NCBI RefSeq assembly: GCF_009729055.1
Contig: NZ_CP045484.1
Span: 2,304,872-2,368,871 of the forward strand
DNA length: 64,000 nucleotides
Direction: 5' to 3'
Source of the DNA: Sulfurisphaera ohwakuensis
GTDB lineage: Archaea > Thermoproteota > Thermoprotei_A > Sulfolobales > Sulfolobaceae
Positions 1 to 8,863 of this stretch are shown here, in pieces (position 1 is the stretch's first letter; each line of letters starts with the position of its first letter). The position numbers and the translations under genes are program-made. The notes under the pieces were generated by a model. It did no database searches. It was not told the DNA's origin and saw only the letters and a program-made list of their open reading frames with translations.

Positions 1-346
1 CGACAACAGAATAGCTAGATTTTGCAAGAAAATCCGAGGCTAATACTGAAATTGCTCCAGTTCTAATTCTCGTTATTAGATCTGACTCAGCTAAAAGTAC
101 TGGTTCTCCATTATCATCAAAGAGCATTGAGAAAAAAGTACCCTTAATAAATACTTTAAATCCTAAGTAGTGATCTAACCCTCCAGCTTGATAGGTCAAA
201 ACACTTCCATGAAATGAAGTTCTTACTCTTTTTGTATTAGTGGCTAGTTTTTGATAAAGTAATATAAAAGAGTTTTTTAATGCATCATATGCATCTTTAA
301 AATTTAATATTTTCAGCACTTCATGTTCCCTTAATAGAAGCACCAA
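1..346 (-). CDS. Ornithine cyclodeaminase / mu-crystallin family protein, N-terminal part only
   Basis: Hand translation gives the first ~115 residues of an NAD(P)-dependent enzyme of the ornithine cyclodeaminase / mu-crystallin superfamily; the rest lies outside the window. Visible family features are the Lys in YLGFKVFI, the strand FDDNGEPVLL and the stretch ESDLITRIRTGAIS, in which RTGA is the conserved substrate-side loop. Members include ornithine cyclodeaminase, archaeal alanine dehydrogenase and ketimine reductases, so the substrate cannot be assigned. The frame is closed by TAA at 362-364, leaving TTG at 346 (chosen because family proteins begin about there) or TTG at 355 as start. 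It is divergent from the winged-helix gene at 408. Confidence 0.75.
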   Translation of the reverse strand, partial: MVLLLREHEVLKILNFKDAYDALKNSFILLYQKLATNTKRVRTSFHGSVLTYQAGGLDHYLGFKVFIKGTFFSMLFDDNGEPVLLAESDLITRIRTGAISVLASDFLAKSSYSVV

Positions 347-407
347 TGCTATCAATATCTCTTATGCCCTAGAGTTTAAAAGCAAATATTTACATAAGCT
401 AAAGAAT

Positions 408-722
408 ATGGAGCTGACACCCCGTCTTCAAGATATAATTTCTATTTTAAAAGAAAAGAAAGAAATTAACATAAAAGACCTAGCACTAGAATTAAAGATC
501 TCTCCTAAAACAGCAAAGGGTTATGCCAGAGAACTCTATCGTTTAGGGTTTGTAGAATTAGATAATGATAATATTAAACTGAAAAACTCTCAACCAGTCT
601 CAAGTGATGAGTTAAAGAAAATATTAGATGCCCATGAAGCCGAAATTACAAATTTGAAAAAAGAAATAGAATTATTGAAGGAAGAATTAGCTAAAATAAA
701 AAAATCAAGAAGTAAATCCTAA
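408..722 (+). CDS. Small winged-helix DNA-binding protein with C-terminal coiled coil
   Basis: A 104-residue protein. Residues ~5-55 form a helix-turn-helix of the winged type (IKDLALELKISPKTAKGYARELY as recognition unit, then LGFVELDNDN as wing). Residues ~66-100 are a charged heptad-rich helix (KKEIELLKEELAKIKK) that should form a coiled coil and drive dimerisation. No ligand domain is present. It is probably a DNA-binding regulator or chromatin-associated factor; its target is unknown. The last 18 nt overlap the convergent glycosyltransferase gene. The ATG follows an AT-rich stretch (ATATTTACATA, ~20-30 nt upstream) that could serve as TATA box for a leaderless mRNA. Confidence 0.75.
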   Translation: MELTPRLQDIISILKEKKEINIKDLALELKISPKTAKGYARELYRLGFVELDNDNIKLKNSQPVSSDELKKILDAHEAEITNLKKEIELLKEELAKIKKSRSKS

Positions 723-1388
723 TGATAGTTTTAAAACATATACAAACCAATTAAGAATTTTTTCACTTCCTAACTTACTTTTTCCCTTACTTCTATCCCT
801 AAAGGTTATAGGTACTTCAACTATCCTTAATCCAGCCCTCTTAACCTTATACACCGCACATATTTGAAACTCATATCCATCTGCATTTTTACAATCTTTA
901 ACTACTTCGATAGCATTCCTAGAATAAACCCTATACCCAGAAGTATTATCTTTAACATCGATTCTAAGTAGGGTCTTAGCTAACATATTTGCTCCTTTGC
1001 TAATAATTCTTCTCTTTAAGGGCCAGTTTTCAATTTTCCCACCTTCTATATATCTAGAACCTATAATCAAATCAGCTTTTGTTGCTTCTTCAAACATTTT
1101 AGGCAAATAAATAGGATCATGACTTAAGTCAGCATCCATGGTTGCTAAGTATTCAAATCCTAATTCTAATCCTTTAAGTAGTCCAAACCTTAATGCACTG
1201 CCAAGACCCTTCTCACCTTTTCTTACAAAAACTATAGCATCCAACTTTCTAGCTATTTCTGCGGTACTATCTTCACTATCATCGTCTACTATAATGATTT
1301 TTGCATCTGGTAAATATTGCCTAATTCGTGGTATGAGTTCTTTTATATTTTCCGCCTCATTATACGTTGGAACTAGAACCCCTCTCAT
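705..1388 (-). CDS. GT2 family polyprenyl (dolichyl)-phosphate sugar transferase
   Basis: Glycosyltransferase family 2 of the dolichyl-phosphate mannose synthase type, which moves a sugar from a nucleotide donor to a polyprenyl phosphate on the cytoplasmic membrane face. Seen: PTYNEAENI near the N-terminus, the nucleotide-binding IIIVDDDSEDST, the metal-binding MDADLSHDP and the acceptor-side GSRYIEGG. There are no C-terminal membrane helices, so it is the short soluble class (227 aa). I prefer ATG 1388 (MRGVLVPTYNE) over the upstream in-frame ATG 1412 because family proteins start right before the VPTYNE strand. It overlaps the upstream PUA gene by 29 nt and so is probably co-transcribed with it. 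Confidence 0.85.
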   Translation of the reverse strand: MRGVLVPTYNEAENIKELIPRIRQYLPDAKIIIVDDDSEDSTAEIARKLDAIVFVRKGEKGLGSALRFGLLKGLELGFEYLATMDADLSHDPIYLPKMFEEATKADLIIGSRYIEGGKIENWPLKRRIISKGANMLAKTLLRIDVKDNTSGYRVYSRNAIEVVKDCKNADGYEFQICAVYKVKRAGLRIVEVPITFRDRSKGKSKLGSEKILNWFVYVLKLSLGFTS

Positions 1389-1839
1389 TACACATTTCCC
1401 ATATTTTGTCATTAAGATAATGTAAATTTATTCCAAACTTCCCTTTTTTCTCATTTAAAGCTTTTTCTTTATCCATAAGAACTTTTATAATTGCTATAGG
1501 AATATTTGTCTTAGTCTTTACCAAAACAATGTCACCTTCTTTGCAATTACAGTTATACTCAACAATACCGGGTACAAAAAGATCAGCACCATTTATAATA
1601 TGCTTTACTGCACCTTCGTCAACTGTTACAGAAGGTAACTGTAAATTATATTTTCTTATAAAACAAAGTGTAGGAATTAGTTCTTCTGAAAAAAACGAGA
1701 GTAAACCATTAACAAAGTAGTATACTTGCTTTTTCTCCTTTCCAATTTCAATTTTTCCTTCAATGTCAATTCCGTATTTATTTTTTATTTCAGAGATTAG
1801 TTTTTTACTATCCTTTTCAGATAAAAAGTGTCTCTGCAT
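1360..1839 (-). CDS. PUA-domain RNA-binding protein (archaeal MCT-1/Tma20-like)
   Basis: A ~159-residue protein resembling archaeal relatives of MCT-1/Tma20. The N-terminal half (~1-75) is the small alpha/beta pre-PUA domain. The PUA domain (~75-150) shows LPSVTVDEGAVKHIINGADLFVPGI followed by the KEGDIVLVKT and NIPIAIIKV strands. Eukaryotic homologues act in translation initiation or ribosome recycling; archaeal members probably bind tRNA or the ribosome, but this is not shown here. The ATG overlaps the TGA of the molybdenum hydroxylase gene by one base (TGATG), indicating translational coupling; a TTG three bases earlier is the alternative start. Confidence 0.85.
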   Translation of the reverse strand: MQRHFLSEKDSKKLISEIKNKYGIDIEGKIEIGKEKKQVYYFVNGLLSFFSEELIPTLCFIRKYNLQLPSVTVDEGAVKHIINGADLFVPGIVEYNCNCKEGDIVLVKTKTNIPIAIIKVLMDKEKALNEKKGKFGINLHYLNDKIWEMCNERGSSSNV

Positions 1840-3959
1840 CAACTAACCAACTCCTCAAATCTAACTGGCATTTTAGTTATTCTCTTTTTAATACATTGTT
1901 CTACAGCATTTATTATTGTCGGTGTAGCTGCTATTGCACCCGCTTCACCAATTCCTTTGCTCCCCGTAGGATGAGGAGATTTTCCTAGAATTTCATATTG
2001 CCAATCTATCTTCTCGGGTATTTCTACTGCTGTAGGTATAGAGTAGTCTTGAAAATTAGTAGTTAATAATTGTCCATTTTCATCAAAGAAAGCTCCCTCT
2101 AATAACGCTTGTGCCATCCCTTGTACAATGCCACCTATAGCTTGTCCTTCAGCAAGTAAAGGATTAATAACAGTTCCTACATCATCAACTGCAACATATT
2201 TCTTTACAAATACTTTTCCTGTCTCATCTACCTTAACTAGAGCCAAATGCACACCATAGGGGGTGGTGGGAGGTTGTTTAACATTATAGATAGCTGTTAT
2301 ATCCAGACTTTCTCCCATCTTAAAAGCATTCTTTACGATTTCGTCAAAAGTGACTTTATTACCGTTCTTCTTATGTGTGACATTTCCTTCTTTATACTCA
2401 ACCTCCTCTTTGTCAGCATTTAGTATTTTAGCACCGATTTCAATTAATTTATCCTTAAGCTTTTGAGAAGCTAATAAAACTGCTGAACCACCTATAGTTA
2501 CAGTCCTACTTCCCCATGTTCCAATACCATCTTCAATTATTTCCGTATCACCCCATCTAACTTCAATCTTTTCAATTGGTAACTCCAGTACGTCAGCTGC
2601 AATTTGAGCAAATGCAGTTGCATCTCCTTGACCGTGAGGACCAGTACCTGTAACTAATGTAATTTTACCATCATATTTAACAGAAATTCTGGCAACTTCC
2701 CAAGGTCCAAAAGCAGTTATTTCAATATAAGAAGAGACACCAACACAGCCATCCTCTTTCTTTAGTTCATCATAATATTTCTTCCCAATTTCTAAAAGTT
2801 TCTTTACATTTCCAGAATCATAAGTAACACCAAAAATGTTAGTATACGGTAATGTGTCAATAGCATTCTTCAACCTTATTTCATACTGATCTATTCCTAA
2901 TTCATCTGCTACAATATTTACTATTCTCTCTATAAAGTATATACCTTCTGGTCTACCAGCACCTCTATATGATTGTGTAGGAGTTATATTTGTATGAACT
3001 GCATAGGCATCAATATCAGCACCGATTATCTTATAAATACCAGGTAACATCCTTACGGTACTCTTAACGTTTCCAGATTCATCATCATTAGCATCTGGGT
3101 AAGGAGCTCCTAAGTTTGCTATCAGAGTACCTCTTATTCCTAAAATTGTTCCATCTTTTCTAACAGCAACTTCAAACTTCAGTTTTTTGTCCCTACCATG
3201 TCCAGCCGATATAAATTCTTCCGTTCTTGTAGGTACCCATTTTAGTGGTTTCCTTAATATTAGTGCTAGTTTAGCTAAAGCGTATTCCTCTGGATGGGCA
3301 ATGATTTTACTACCAAATGCACCTCCAACGTCAGGCTGAATTACCCTAATGTTTTCAAATCCAAGGAAATCAACAAGATTTCTTCTCAAATAGTGAGCTG
3401 ATTGCGTAGAAGAGTAAAATGTAAGCTTATTTCCATCAAAGTAAGCTAAAGCACCTCTAGTCTCTAACGGTGAAGCTATTACCCTTTGATTGATTAAGGT
3501 ATCAGAAATTGTTAAATCAGCTTCTTTAAATGCTTTTTCTACGTCTCCTCCTTTCCATCTTTCATGATAATAAATATTTGAAGATAAACCACTATGCACC
3601 TTCACTTTGTCTTCTAACGCTTTTTCCGGGTCTAAAACGTAGTCTAATTCCTCATATTCTACTTCAACAGATTCAATTAGATCATAAGCCTCATATCTAT
3701 CTTTAGCAATGACTATAGCTATTGGCTGTCCAACGTAGGTAGTCTCTTTAGTTGCTATAGGGAAATCTTTTCCAGGATTTATATCTTCACCAGTAAATAT
3801 TCCTTCTTCTTTTTTAACCTTAATCCTTGCATGAGGATATTTACTTCTTACGAATGCTACAAATAGTGTTCCAGGTAATTCAATATCATCAACGTATGCT
3901 CCTTTTCCAGTTATAAGCCTTAAATCCTCAATTCTTTTTATCGGCTTACCGATATACAT
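1839..3959 (-). CDS. Molybdenum hydroxylase large subunit (CoxL / xanthine dehydrogenase family), solitary
   Basis: A 706-residue large subunit of the xanthine dehydrogenase/aldehyde oxidase family, binding the molybdopterin cytosine dinucleotide cofactor. Seen: the N-terminal a/b hammerhead (GKPIKRIEDLRLITGKGAYVDD), cofactor loops GGAFGSK and SYRGAGRPEG, and the catalytic Glu in GSKGIGEAGA near the C-terminus. The loop AYxCSFR of true CO dehydrogenase is absent (SYRGAGR instead), so an aldehyde or heterocycle substrate is more likely. Sulfolobales use a related CutABC enzyme for glyceraldehyde oxidation, but the medium (FAD) and small (2Fe-2S) subunit genes are not adjacent here, so partners must be encoded elsewhere. 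Confidence 0.85.
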   Translation of the reverse strand: MYIGKPIKRIEDLRLITGKGAYVDDIELPGTLFVAFVRSKYPHARIKVKKEEGIFTGEDINPGKDFPIATKETTYVGQPIAIVIAKDRYEAYDLIESVEVEYEELDYVLDPEKALEDKVKVHSGLSSNIYYHERWKGGDVEKAFKEADLTISDTLINQRVIASPLETRGALAYFDGNKLTFYSSTQSAHYLRRNLVDFLGFENIRVIQPDVGGAFGSKIIAHPEEYALAKLALILRKPLKWVPTRTEEFISAGHGRDKKLKFEVAVRKDGTILGIRGTLIANLGAPYPDANDDESGNVKSTVRMLPGIYKIIGADIDAYAVHTNITPTQSYRGAGRPEGIYFIERIVNIVADELGIDQYEIRLKNAIDTLPYTNIFGVTYDSGNVKKLLEIGKKYYDELKKEDGCVGVSSYIEITAFGPWEVARISVKYDGKITLVTGTGPHGQGDATAFAQIAADVLELPIEKIEVRWGDTEIIEDGIGTWGSRTVTIGGSAVLLASQKLKDKLIEIGAKILNADKEEVEYKEGNVTHKKNGNKVTFDEIVKNAFKMGESLDITAIYNVKQPPTTPYGVHLALVKVDETGKVFVKKYVAVDDVGTVINPLLAEGQAIGGIVQGMAQALLEGAFFDENGQLLTTNFQDYSIPTAVEIPEKIDWQYEILGKSPHPTGSKGIGEAGAIAATPTIINAVEQCIKKRITKMPVRFEELVS

Positions 3960-4026
3960 GAATTAAAGTATACACGAGAATTTTATAAATATTTGTACAA
4001 GGGCTGAACCCTTTTTCACGTTAATA

Positions 4027-4042
4027 AAAATCTTTTTATATT
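4027..4042 (+). promoter_or_regulatory. BRE/TATA-like promoter before the GC-rich block
   Basis: An A-run followed by TCTTTTTATATTT matches the Sulfolobus BRE-TATA pattern. Its centre (~4038) predicts a transcript start near 4063-4066, just where base composition changes from AT-rich to GC-rich. This suggests that the block at 4065-4258 is transcribed. Confidence 0.4.
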
Positions 4043-4064
4043 TGATAATGTTAAAATTTTTCCG

Positions 4065-4258
4065 ATAAAGATGATCTCTCACACCGATGTGGGCTATGCC
4101 CAAAAGGGTGAGGGAGATAACGGAGATGTGAGTCCCGTGCCGTTGGGCTCAAAGGAGTCCCATGACCCATCTACCAGTAGGTGGTTGAGGGTTAAGCCCC
4201 TACACTCGATCATGATTGAAGATAAAATGAGTGAAATGAAAGTGTAGGGACAAACGGG
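4065..4258 (+). ncRNA. GC-rich structured block: candidate ncRNA or relic of a TnpB 3' end
   Basis: Strikingly GC-rich for this genome, with several stems: CTCTCAC (~4074-4080) with GTGAGGG, GGGC-TAT-GCCC, and a long-range pairing of CCCTACACT (~4198-4206) with AGTGTAGGG (4241-4249). In AT-rich hyperthermophiles such islands are usually structured RNA. The same bases also hold an open frame from ATG 4071 to TAG 4245-4247 (58 codons) with no recognised domain. TnpB genes often run in frame into their own guide (omega) RNA, so an orphan TnpB 3' end is one explanation; an independent ncRNA is the other. It does not match tRNA, and I could not align it with SRP RNA or RNase P RNA motifs. Confidence 0.45.
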
Positions 4259-4270
4259 AGAAAAGTATTG

Positions 4271-4783
4271 TTAAAAACTTAACATCTTAAGTCTCGTGTT
4301 TATAGTTGGATGAGAAGAGAATATGCTAGACTCTACGTCTCCATATTTTTTAATGACTAGTTTAAGTTCATCTCCAACTATAGAATATGCAAGCCTATCA
4401 GCTTGGATCTCTTGCCTTTTACTTATAAATTTTTGCAATAAAAAGATCAAAATCAAGGAAATCAGTGAAAGAACAATATTAAACTGAAACAGAAATAATG
4501 AGAATAATAACCCTACAGCTACGAATATTTTCATCTTTAGGTAATGGTTAAGTACAATATGTGACATTTCGTGGGCTAATATTGCTCTTTGTTCGGATTT
4601 ATCTAGTTTTAGAAAGCCTTTAGTTATTACTAAATTTTTACCTATTATATATGCGTTTACACTCTCATTATTATCAAGAAATATTCTTATTCCTTGTATA
4701 GTAAATAAAGATTTTAATCTCCTTAGCTGTAAACGATCTCCTATAAATATGAGAGGGAGTATGGCGAAAATAATTAAATTCAC
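4271..4783 (-). CDS. Small M48-family membrane metalloprotease
   Basis: A 170-residue zinc protease of the M48 (HtpX/Ste24) type. Residues 71-75 are the zinc motif HEMSH; the third ligand is Glu125 in RQEIQADRLAY (ExxxD). A hydrophobic N-terminus (~1-16) and a central hydrophobic segment (~86-117) place it in the membrane with the active site on the cytoplasmic side. It is much shorter than HtpX (~290-325 residues) and lacks the four-TM layout. The start is GTG. It probably degrades misfolded or damaged membrane proteins; the substrate is unknown. It is separate from the larger HtpX gene at 9960-10937. Confidence 0.85.
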   Translation of the reverse strand: MNLIIFAILPLIFIGDRLQLRRLKSLFTIQGIRIFLDNNESVNAYIIGKNLVITKGFLKLDKSEQRAILAHEMSHIVLNHYLKMKIFVAVGLLFSLFLFQFNIVLSLISLILIFLLQKFISKRQEIQADRLAYSIVGDELKLVIKKYGDVESSIFSSHPTINTRLKMLSF

Positions 4784-4870
4784 AATAACTATTACGCGGA
4801 AATACTATATATCTCTTTTAGTTTCGCATAAGAAGAAAGAGATTTATTTTAAGCTCATTACTAACAACTT

Positions 4871-5890
4871 GTGAAAGCTGTACTTTTAGAGAACGGAAAG
4901 GTTGTAATTAAGGAGATACCTAAGCCTATAATTAAGGATAAAGGTGATGTTATAGTTAAGATGAAAGCTTGCGGATTATGTGGTACAGATGTAGAAAAAA
5001 TTTGTGGACAATACACAGCATCTCAGCCAATACTAGGGCATGAGCCAGCTGGAATAATAGACGAATCTAGTGTAGATTTCTTAAAATCAGGACAAAGAGT
5101 ATTTGCTCACCACCATGTTCCTTGCTATGAGTGTTACTATTGTACTCACGGTAGTCCTACAATGTGTCCTTATTATAGGAAAACAAATCTTGACCCTGGC
5201 GGATTTGCTGAGTACTTTAGGGTACCGGCCTGGAATGTAATAAGGGGAGGAATTTTAATTTTACCAGACTCTGTATCTTTTGATGAAGGAGCTTTTATAG
5301 AACCATTAGCTACTGTTGTGAGAGCGCAGAGAAGGGTAAAAATAAATAAGGGAGATAGTGTCTTAGTGGTTGGAGCTGGACCTATGGGTTTATTACACGT
5401 AATGATGGCTAAGGCTAATGGTGCCAGTACTGTTATAACATCTGACGTATCAGATTTTAGAATTGAATATGCTACCAAAGTAGGAGCAGACTACTCGTTA
5501 AATGCTAGAAAGACTGATATACCAAGTGAAGTTAAGAAATTAACAGATGGTAGAGGAGCTGATGTAGCGATAATAGCCTCGGGGTCTCCTTCAGCTATAT
5601 TATCTGGACTACTTTCAGTGAGAAAAGGGGGATACGTATTACTATTTGGTGTTCCGTATAAAGGAACAGTCTTGAATTACGATATTAGTGAGCTTTTAAA
5701 TAATGAAATTTCAATAATATCAAGTAATGCTGCAGTGGAAGAAGATACAAAAGAAGCACTGAAATTAATTTATGAAAGAAAAGTTGATGTTAAAAAACTG
5801 ATAACCCATAGGTTTCCATTAGATGAATTTAATGAGGCCGTAAGGGTAGCTAAGCAAGGAGAGGCCATAAAGGTAATAATATATGATTGA
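4871..5890 (+). CDS. Zinc-dependent medium-chain alcohol/polyol dehydrogenase
   Basis: A 339-residue MDR-superfamily dehydrogenase using NAD(P)+. The catalytic-zinc residues are in KACGLCGTDVEK and LGHEPAG; the four structural-zinc cysteines lie in the lobe HVPCYECYYCTHGSPTMC (residues ~82-101). The nucleotide-binding site is VVGAGPMGLL (~170). The order resembles threonine/sorbitol dehydrogenases and Sulfolobus alcohol dehydrogenases; the substrate cannot be read from the sequence. Translation starts at GTG 4871. The last 72 nt overlap the convergent cbiB gene, an unusually long convergent overlap. Confidence 0.87.
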   Translation: MKAVLLENGKVVIKEIPKPIIKDKGDVIVKMKACGLCGTDVEKICGQYTASQPILGHEPAGIIDESSVDFLKSGQRVFAHHHVPCYECYYCTHGSPTMCPYYRKTNLDPGGFAEYFRVPAWNVIRGGILILPDSVSFDEGAFIEPLATVVRAQRRVKINKGDSVLVVGAGPMGLLHVMMAKANGASTVITSDVSDFRIEYATKVGADYSLNARKTDIPSEVKKLTDGRGADVAIIASGSPSAILSGLLSVRKGGYVLLFGVPYKGTVLNYDISELLNNEISIISSNAAVEEDTKEALKLIYERKVDVKKLITHRFPLDEFNEAVRVAKQGEAIKVIIYD

Positions 5891-6730
5891 GATTAAGGTA
5901 AAATAAAGTACTAAGGTTGCGACAAAAAGTCTTAATGCTCTTCTTACGTCATCTTCTTTAGGCAAATTACCTTCGCCTACTGAATAATAACCTGGTTTTT
6001 CAAGTTTCACATGCAGTATAGATGAAGCAAAAGATATTGGGTATCTGGCATTCAAACTTTCAATCCCGCTACTCTTAAGGGTCTTACATAAATCTCTAGG
6101 CTTATATCCAAGGAGGTATCCAGCTATAATCATTAGGATTCCAGTGAGCCTAGAAGGTATATAATTCATGATAGTGTCAACTTTCGCAGAAAACCATCCC
6201 TCTTTCTGTAACTCTAGTGTTTTATAACCAACCATACTATCCATTGTATTAGAAAATCTTTGTAGAAGTGCACCAGGATAGCCAAGAATAAGGAACCAGA
6301 AAATAGGTGAAGTTATACCATCAATGAGACTTTCAAATAAAGATTCAATAACTGCTGAGGCTACATGAGGATCATCGAGTTCATATACATTTCTTCTAAC
6401 TAACTGTTGTGCATACTTTCTATTTTCTCTATTAACTGGGATAGACTTTTTTACCAGTTCATAAAGCATTTTGATAGAAAAACTAGTCTTAAGGAAAAAA
6501 GTAAGAAGTATAGTCTGTATTATTACGCTAGGGATATATAGCGGGATTAGAAGTAGAATTAGGACTGGTATTACACTAATTACCCATACAAAGACTCCGT
6601 ATAAATAGCCCTTATAAGGTACTATCATTTTCTCAGATATTTTGCCAACCCAAACGACTGGATGAATATAGACTGGAGGCTCTCCTAGGGTTAAATCAAA
6701 GAGAATAGCGAGGTAAAGAATAGGTAGCAT
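5819..6730 (-). CDS. cbiB: Adenosylcobinamide-phosphate synthase (CbiB/CobD)
   Basis: A 303-residue integral membrane enzyme that joins an aminopropanol (phosphate) to adenosylcobyric acid in cobalamin nucleotide-loop assembly. The N-terminal [19 protein letters not shown] is the hallmark of the family, and several hydrophobic segments span the membrane. Its start lies inside the 3' end of cobS (40-nt overlap), so the two form a minus-strand operon; both act in the late steps of B12 synthesis or salvage. Its 3' end overlaps the dehydrogenase gene on the other strand. Confidence 0.92.
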   Translation of the reverse strand: MLPILYLAILFDLTLGEPPVYIHPVVWVGKISEKMIVPYKGYLYGVFVWVISVIPVLILLLIPLYIPSVIIQTILLTFFLKTSFSIKMLYELVKKSIPVNRENRKYAQQLVRRNVYELDDPHVASAVIESLFESLIDGITSPIFWFLILGYPGALLQRFSNTMDSMVGYKTLELQKEGWFSAKVDTIMNYIPSRLTGILMIIAGYLLGYKPRDLCKTLKSSGIESLNARYPISFASSILHVKLEKPGYYSVGEGNLPKEDDVRRALRLFVATLVLYFTLISIIYYYLYGLSLLSYPYGLIKFI

Positions 6731-7434
6731 CTTCTTTCCGCTATAAGTAGAAATATGGGAAATGATAAAGTTATTACGGCTCCTATAAAATCTCCAGAAC
6801 TCCCCCTTAGAGTCGAGTATCCTAGAAAGTAGAAAAAGAGTAATAGAATAGCGAACGAAATTAATATGTAAGGATTTCCGAAAAGTACTACCTCAACTAT
6901 AATTGACAATATTTTCCATTTATTATTTAGATTATTATGAAAAATCTTCCCCATATAACTTATTTCTATTGGAGGCATTATAGCTAATAAAAGGATTCCT
7001 AAAGCTCTACTTTCAACTTCTGCAATTAACAAAGAATAAAAAGATAAAGTTTTGATAGATAGCAACACGGTAAGAAAAATTGAAACATACACTAATAGTA
7101 AGCCTATTCCACCAGCTCCTACCTCTACGTCATGTAAAGCCTTAATTTTCTTGTTATAATCTTTAGCCATTAGTGCATCTCCAAAATCAAGTAACCCATC
7201 TAGATGATGAAAACCTCTAATAATCTCCACAGTAGGTAATAGAAGGAGGAAGGCAACATTGCCCAAAACCTTTGACGTTACAGATACTACAGAATAGTCG
7301 ATTAAAGCCGTGATTACTCCAACAATTATTGGTGAGATAAAGGAAGCACTAGCAACCTCCTCTAAAGTTGCTTTTGTCGAGGGAATAATAGTAAAGAATG
7401 AGATTTGTGAGGCAATCTTTTTAAATATTTTCAT
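6691..7434 (-). CDS. cobS: Adenosylcobinamide-GDP ribazoletransferase (cobalamin synthase)
   Basis: A 247-residue polytopic membrane protein that joins adenosylcobinamide-GDP and alpha-ribazole to form cobalamin. The signature [16 protein letters not shown] (residues ~75-91) contains the conserved Asp residues of the CobS active site. It is translationally overlapped by cbiB downstream. Its ATG is only 16 nt from the start of the divergent cobQ gene, so each promoter must lie in or next to the other gene's 5' end, which would tie their expression together. Confidence 0.93.
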   Translation of the reverse strand: MKIFKKIASQISFFTIIPSTKATLEEVASASFISPIIVGVITALIDYSVVSVTSKVLGNVAFLLLLPTVEIIRGFHHLDGLLDFGDALMAKDYNKKIKALHDVEVGAGGIGLLLVYVSIFLTVLLSIKTLSFYSLLIAEVESRALGILLLAIMPPIEISYMGKIFHNNLNNKWKILSIIVEVVLFGNPYILISFAILLLFFYFLGYSTLRGSSGDFIGAVITLSFPIFLLIAERRCYLFFTSLFSLI

Positions 7435-7450
7435 CTTGTTATGCTATCAT

Positions 7451-8827
7451 GTGGCAATTATTATAGCTTCTACTATGAGTGATTCTGGGAAATCGACAGT
7501 AACAACAGCTATCGTTAAATTACTAGGTTTAACTCCTATGAAAATACAAAATATGTCGCTAAATAGCTTTCCTACTATGGATAATGGAGAAATAGCTTTT
7601 ATCCAAGCATATCAGGCGTTTGCAAAGGGAATTGAACCAGAAAGATATATGAATCCTATTCTATTAAAGCCTGCAGGTAAAGGAATAGAAGTTATTTACT
7701 TTGGTACTCCTATCGGAGTATATTCAGCTGAAGAGTACTATAATAAAATAGAAAAATTATGGTGGAAAATTAAGGATTATATTAGAAGAGATGCTGTAAT
7801 TGAATCTGCTGGAGGAATTGAACCAAATTTTATAGATAAAGACTTAACGCTGGTAAGGTTAGTAAAAGAGTTTAATCTTCCCGTTATACTAGTTCTAGAT
7901 ATAGATAGAGGAGGAGCATTTACTTCAGCTTATGGTGCATATCTTACTCTTCCAGAAAGTATAAGAAAGAACTTGAAAGGTTTTATAATCAATAAGTTTA
8001 GAGGAGATGAAAAGTTACTTAACCCAGCTATAAAATGGCTTGAAGAAAAAACTGGGATGAAATATTTAGGTTATCTTCCTTATTTTGATGAACCTCCAAT
8101 AATGCAAGAAGATTCAATGAACATATTTGAATTCGGTGAAGGAGATATCGAAGTAGGTATACTAGCTTACCCTTATATGAGTAATTTTAACGAATTTTAT
8201 GCATTTAATAAATCAAATGCGCATATTAAATTTATTAAAAAGCCTTCACAATTATCTAAAGTCGACTTAGTTATTATACCTGGTAGTAGAAATACGTTTG
8301 AAAGCCTAGTATGGTTAACGGAGAAGGGTTTTATTGAACATATTAGAAAGAAACCAGTCCTAGGAATATGTGGTGGTTTTCAACTTATGGGTAAAAAGCT
8401 TATAGACGCTTATGGTTATGAAAGTGGGTCTATAAAGGAATATCAAGGCCTAGGAATATTCGATATTGAAGTTATATATGATAAAGATAAAATTATTTCT
8501 AGAAGCTGGTCTGATATAAAAGTCAATGGTTATGAAATTAGAAGAGGAAAAATAAAATATTTGAACGAAAAGCCTATCTTAACAATTACTAAGCGTGGAT
8601 ATAAGGAAGTGAATGTTTATGATGGCGCTATAAAAGATGATAAATTAGGTTATAGTATTCATGGCTCTCTATTTTCTGATGGAGGTAAAAAACTTCTATA
8701 TGAATTATATGGTATAAAAGTTAATAGTAAAAGTCTTGAGGAGGAAATAAAGGATCAATCTGAGAGATTAGCTAATATATTTAAACGTTATATTGATGTG
8801 GATTTACTTAATCAAATAAATATATAG
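7451..8827 (+). CDS. cobQ: Cobyric acid synthase
   Basis: Glutamine-dependent enzyme amidating the corrin ring's peripheral carboxylates. The N-terminal dethiobiotin-synthetase-like ATPase carries ASTMSDSGKSTV as P-loop. The C-terminal class I amidotransferase domain has the nucleophile Cys in VLGICGGFQLMG and a catalytic His near YSIHGS. The frame is open upstream inside cobS, but GTG 7451 (VAIIIASTMS) fits the family's usual N-terminus best; TTG 7436 is the alternative. From GTG it has 458 residues, slightly short for CobQ. A TATA-like TTTTTAAATATT at ~7413-7425 lies within the 5' end of cobS. Confidence 0.92.
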   Translation: MAIIIASTMSDSGKSTVTTAIVKLLGLTPMKIQNMSLNSFPTMDNGEIAFIQAYQAFAKGIEPERYMNPILLKPAGKGIEVIYFGTPIGVYSAEEYYNKIEKLWWKIKDYIRRDAVIESAGGIEPNFIDKDLTLVRLVKEFNLPVILVLDIDRGGAFTSAYGAYLTLPESIRKNLKGFIINKFRGDEKLLNPAIKWLEEKTGMKYLGYLPYFDEPPIMQEDSMNIFEFGEGDIEVGILAYPYMSNFNEFYAFNKSNAHIKFIKKPSQLSKVDLVIIPGSRNTFESLVWLTEKGFIEHIRKKPVLGICGGFQLMGKKLIDAYGYESGSIKEYQGLGIFDIEVIYDKDKIISRSWSDIKVNGYEIRRGKIKYLNEKPILTITKRGYKEVNVYDGAIKDDKLGYSIHGSLFSDGGKKLLYELYGIKVNSKSLEEEIKDQSERLANIFKRYIDVDLLNQINI

Positions 8828-8863
8828 GTGAATTTATTAATTTATTTTTAGTCAGTTAAATCA

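Noticed and set aside
1138-1425. Open frame of 95 codons on the plus strand
   Set aside because: It is the antisense shadow of the GT2 transferase and PUA genes; Ser/Pro/Leu-rich composition and no motif.
4065-4258. RNase P RNA or SRP RNA
   Set aside because: I could not find the conserved GAGGAAAGUC and ACAGAA elements of RNase P or the SRP helix 8 loops; the length is also short for both.
5173-5478. Open frame on the minus strand inside the zinc dehydrogenase
   Set aside because: Complement of a clearly coding, motif-complete gene; no start signal and no domain.
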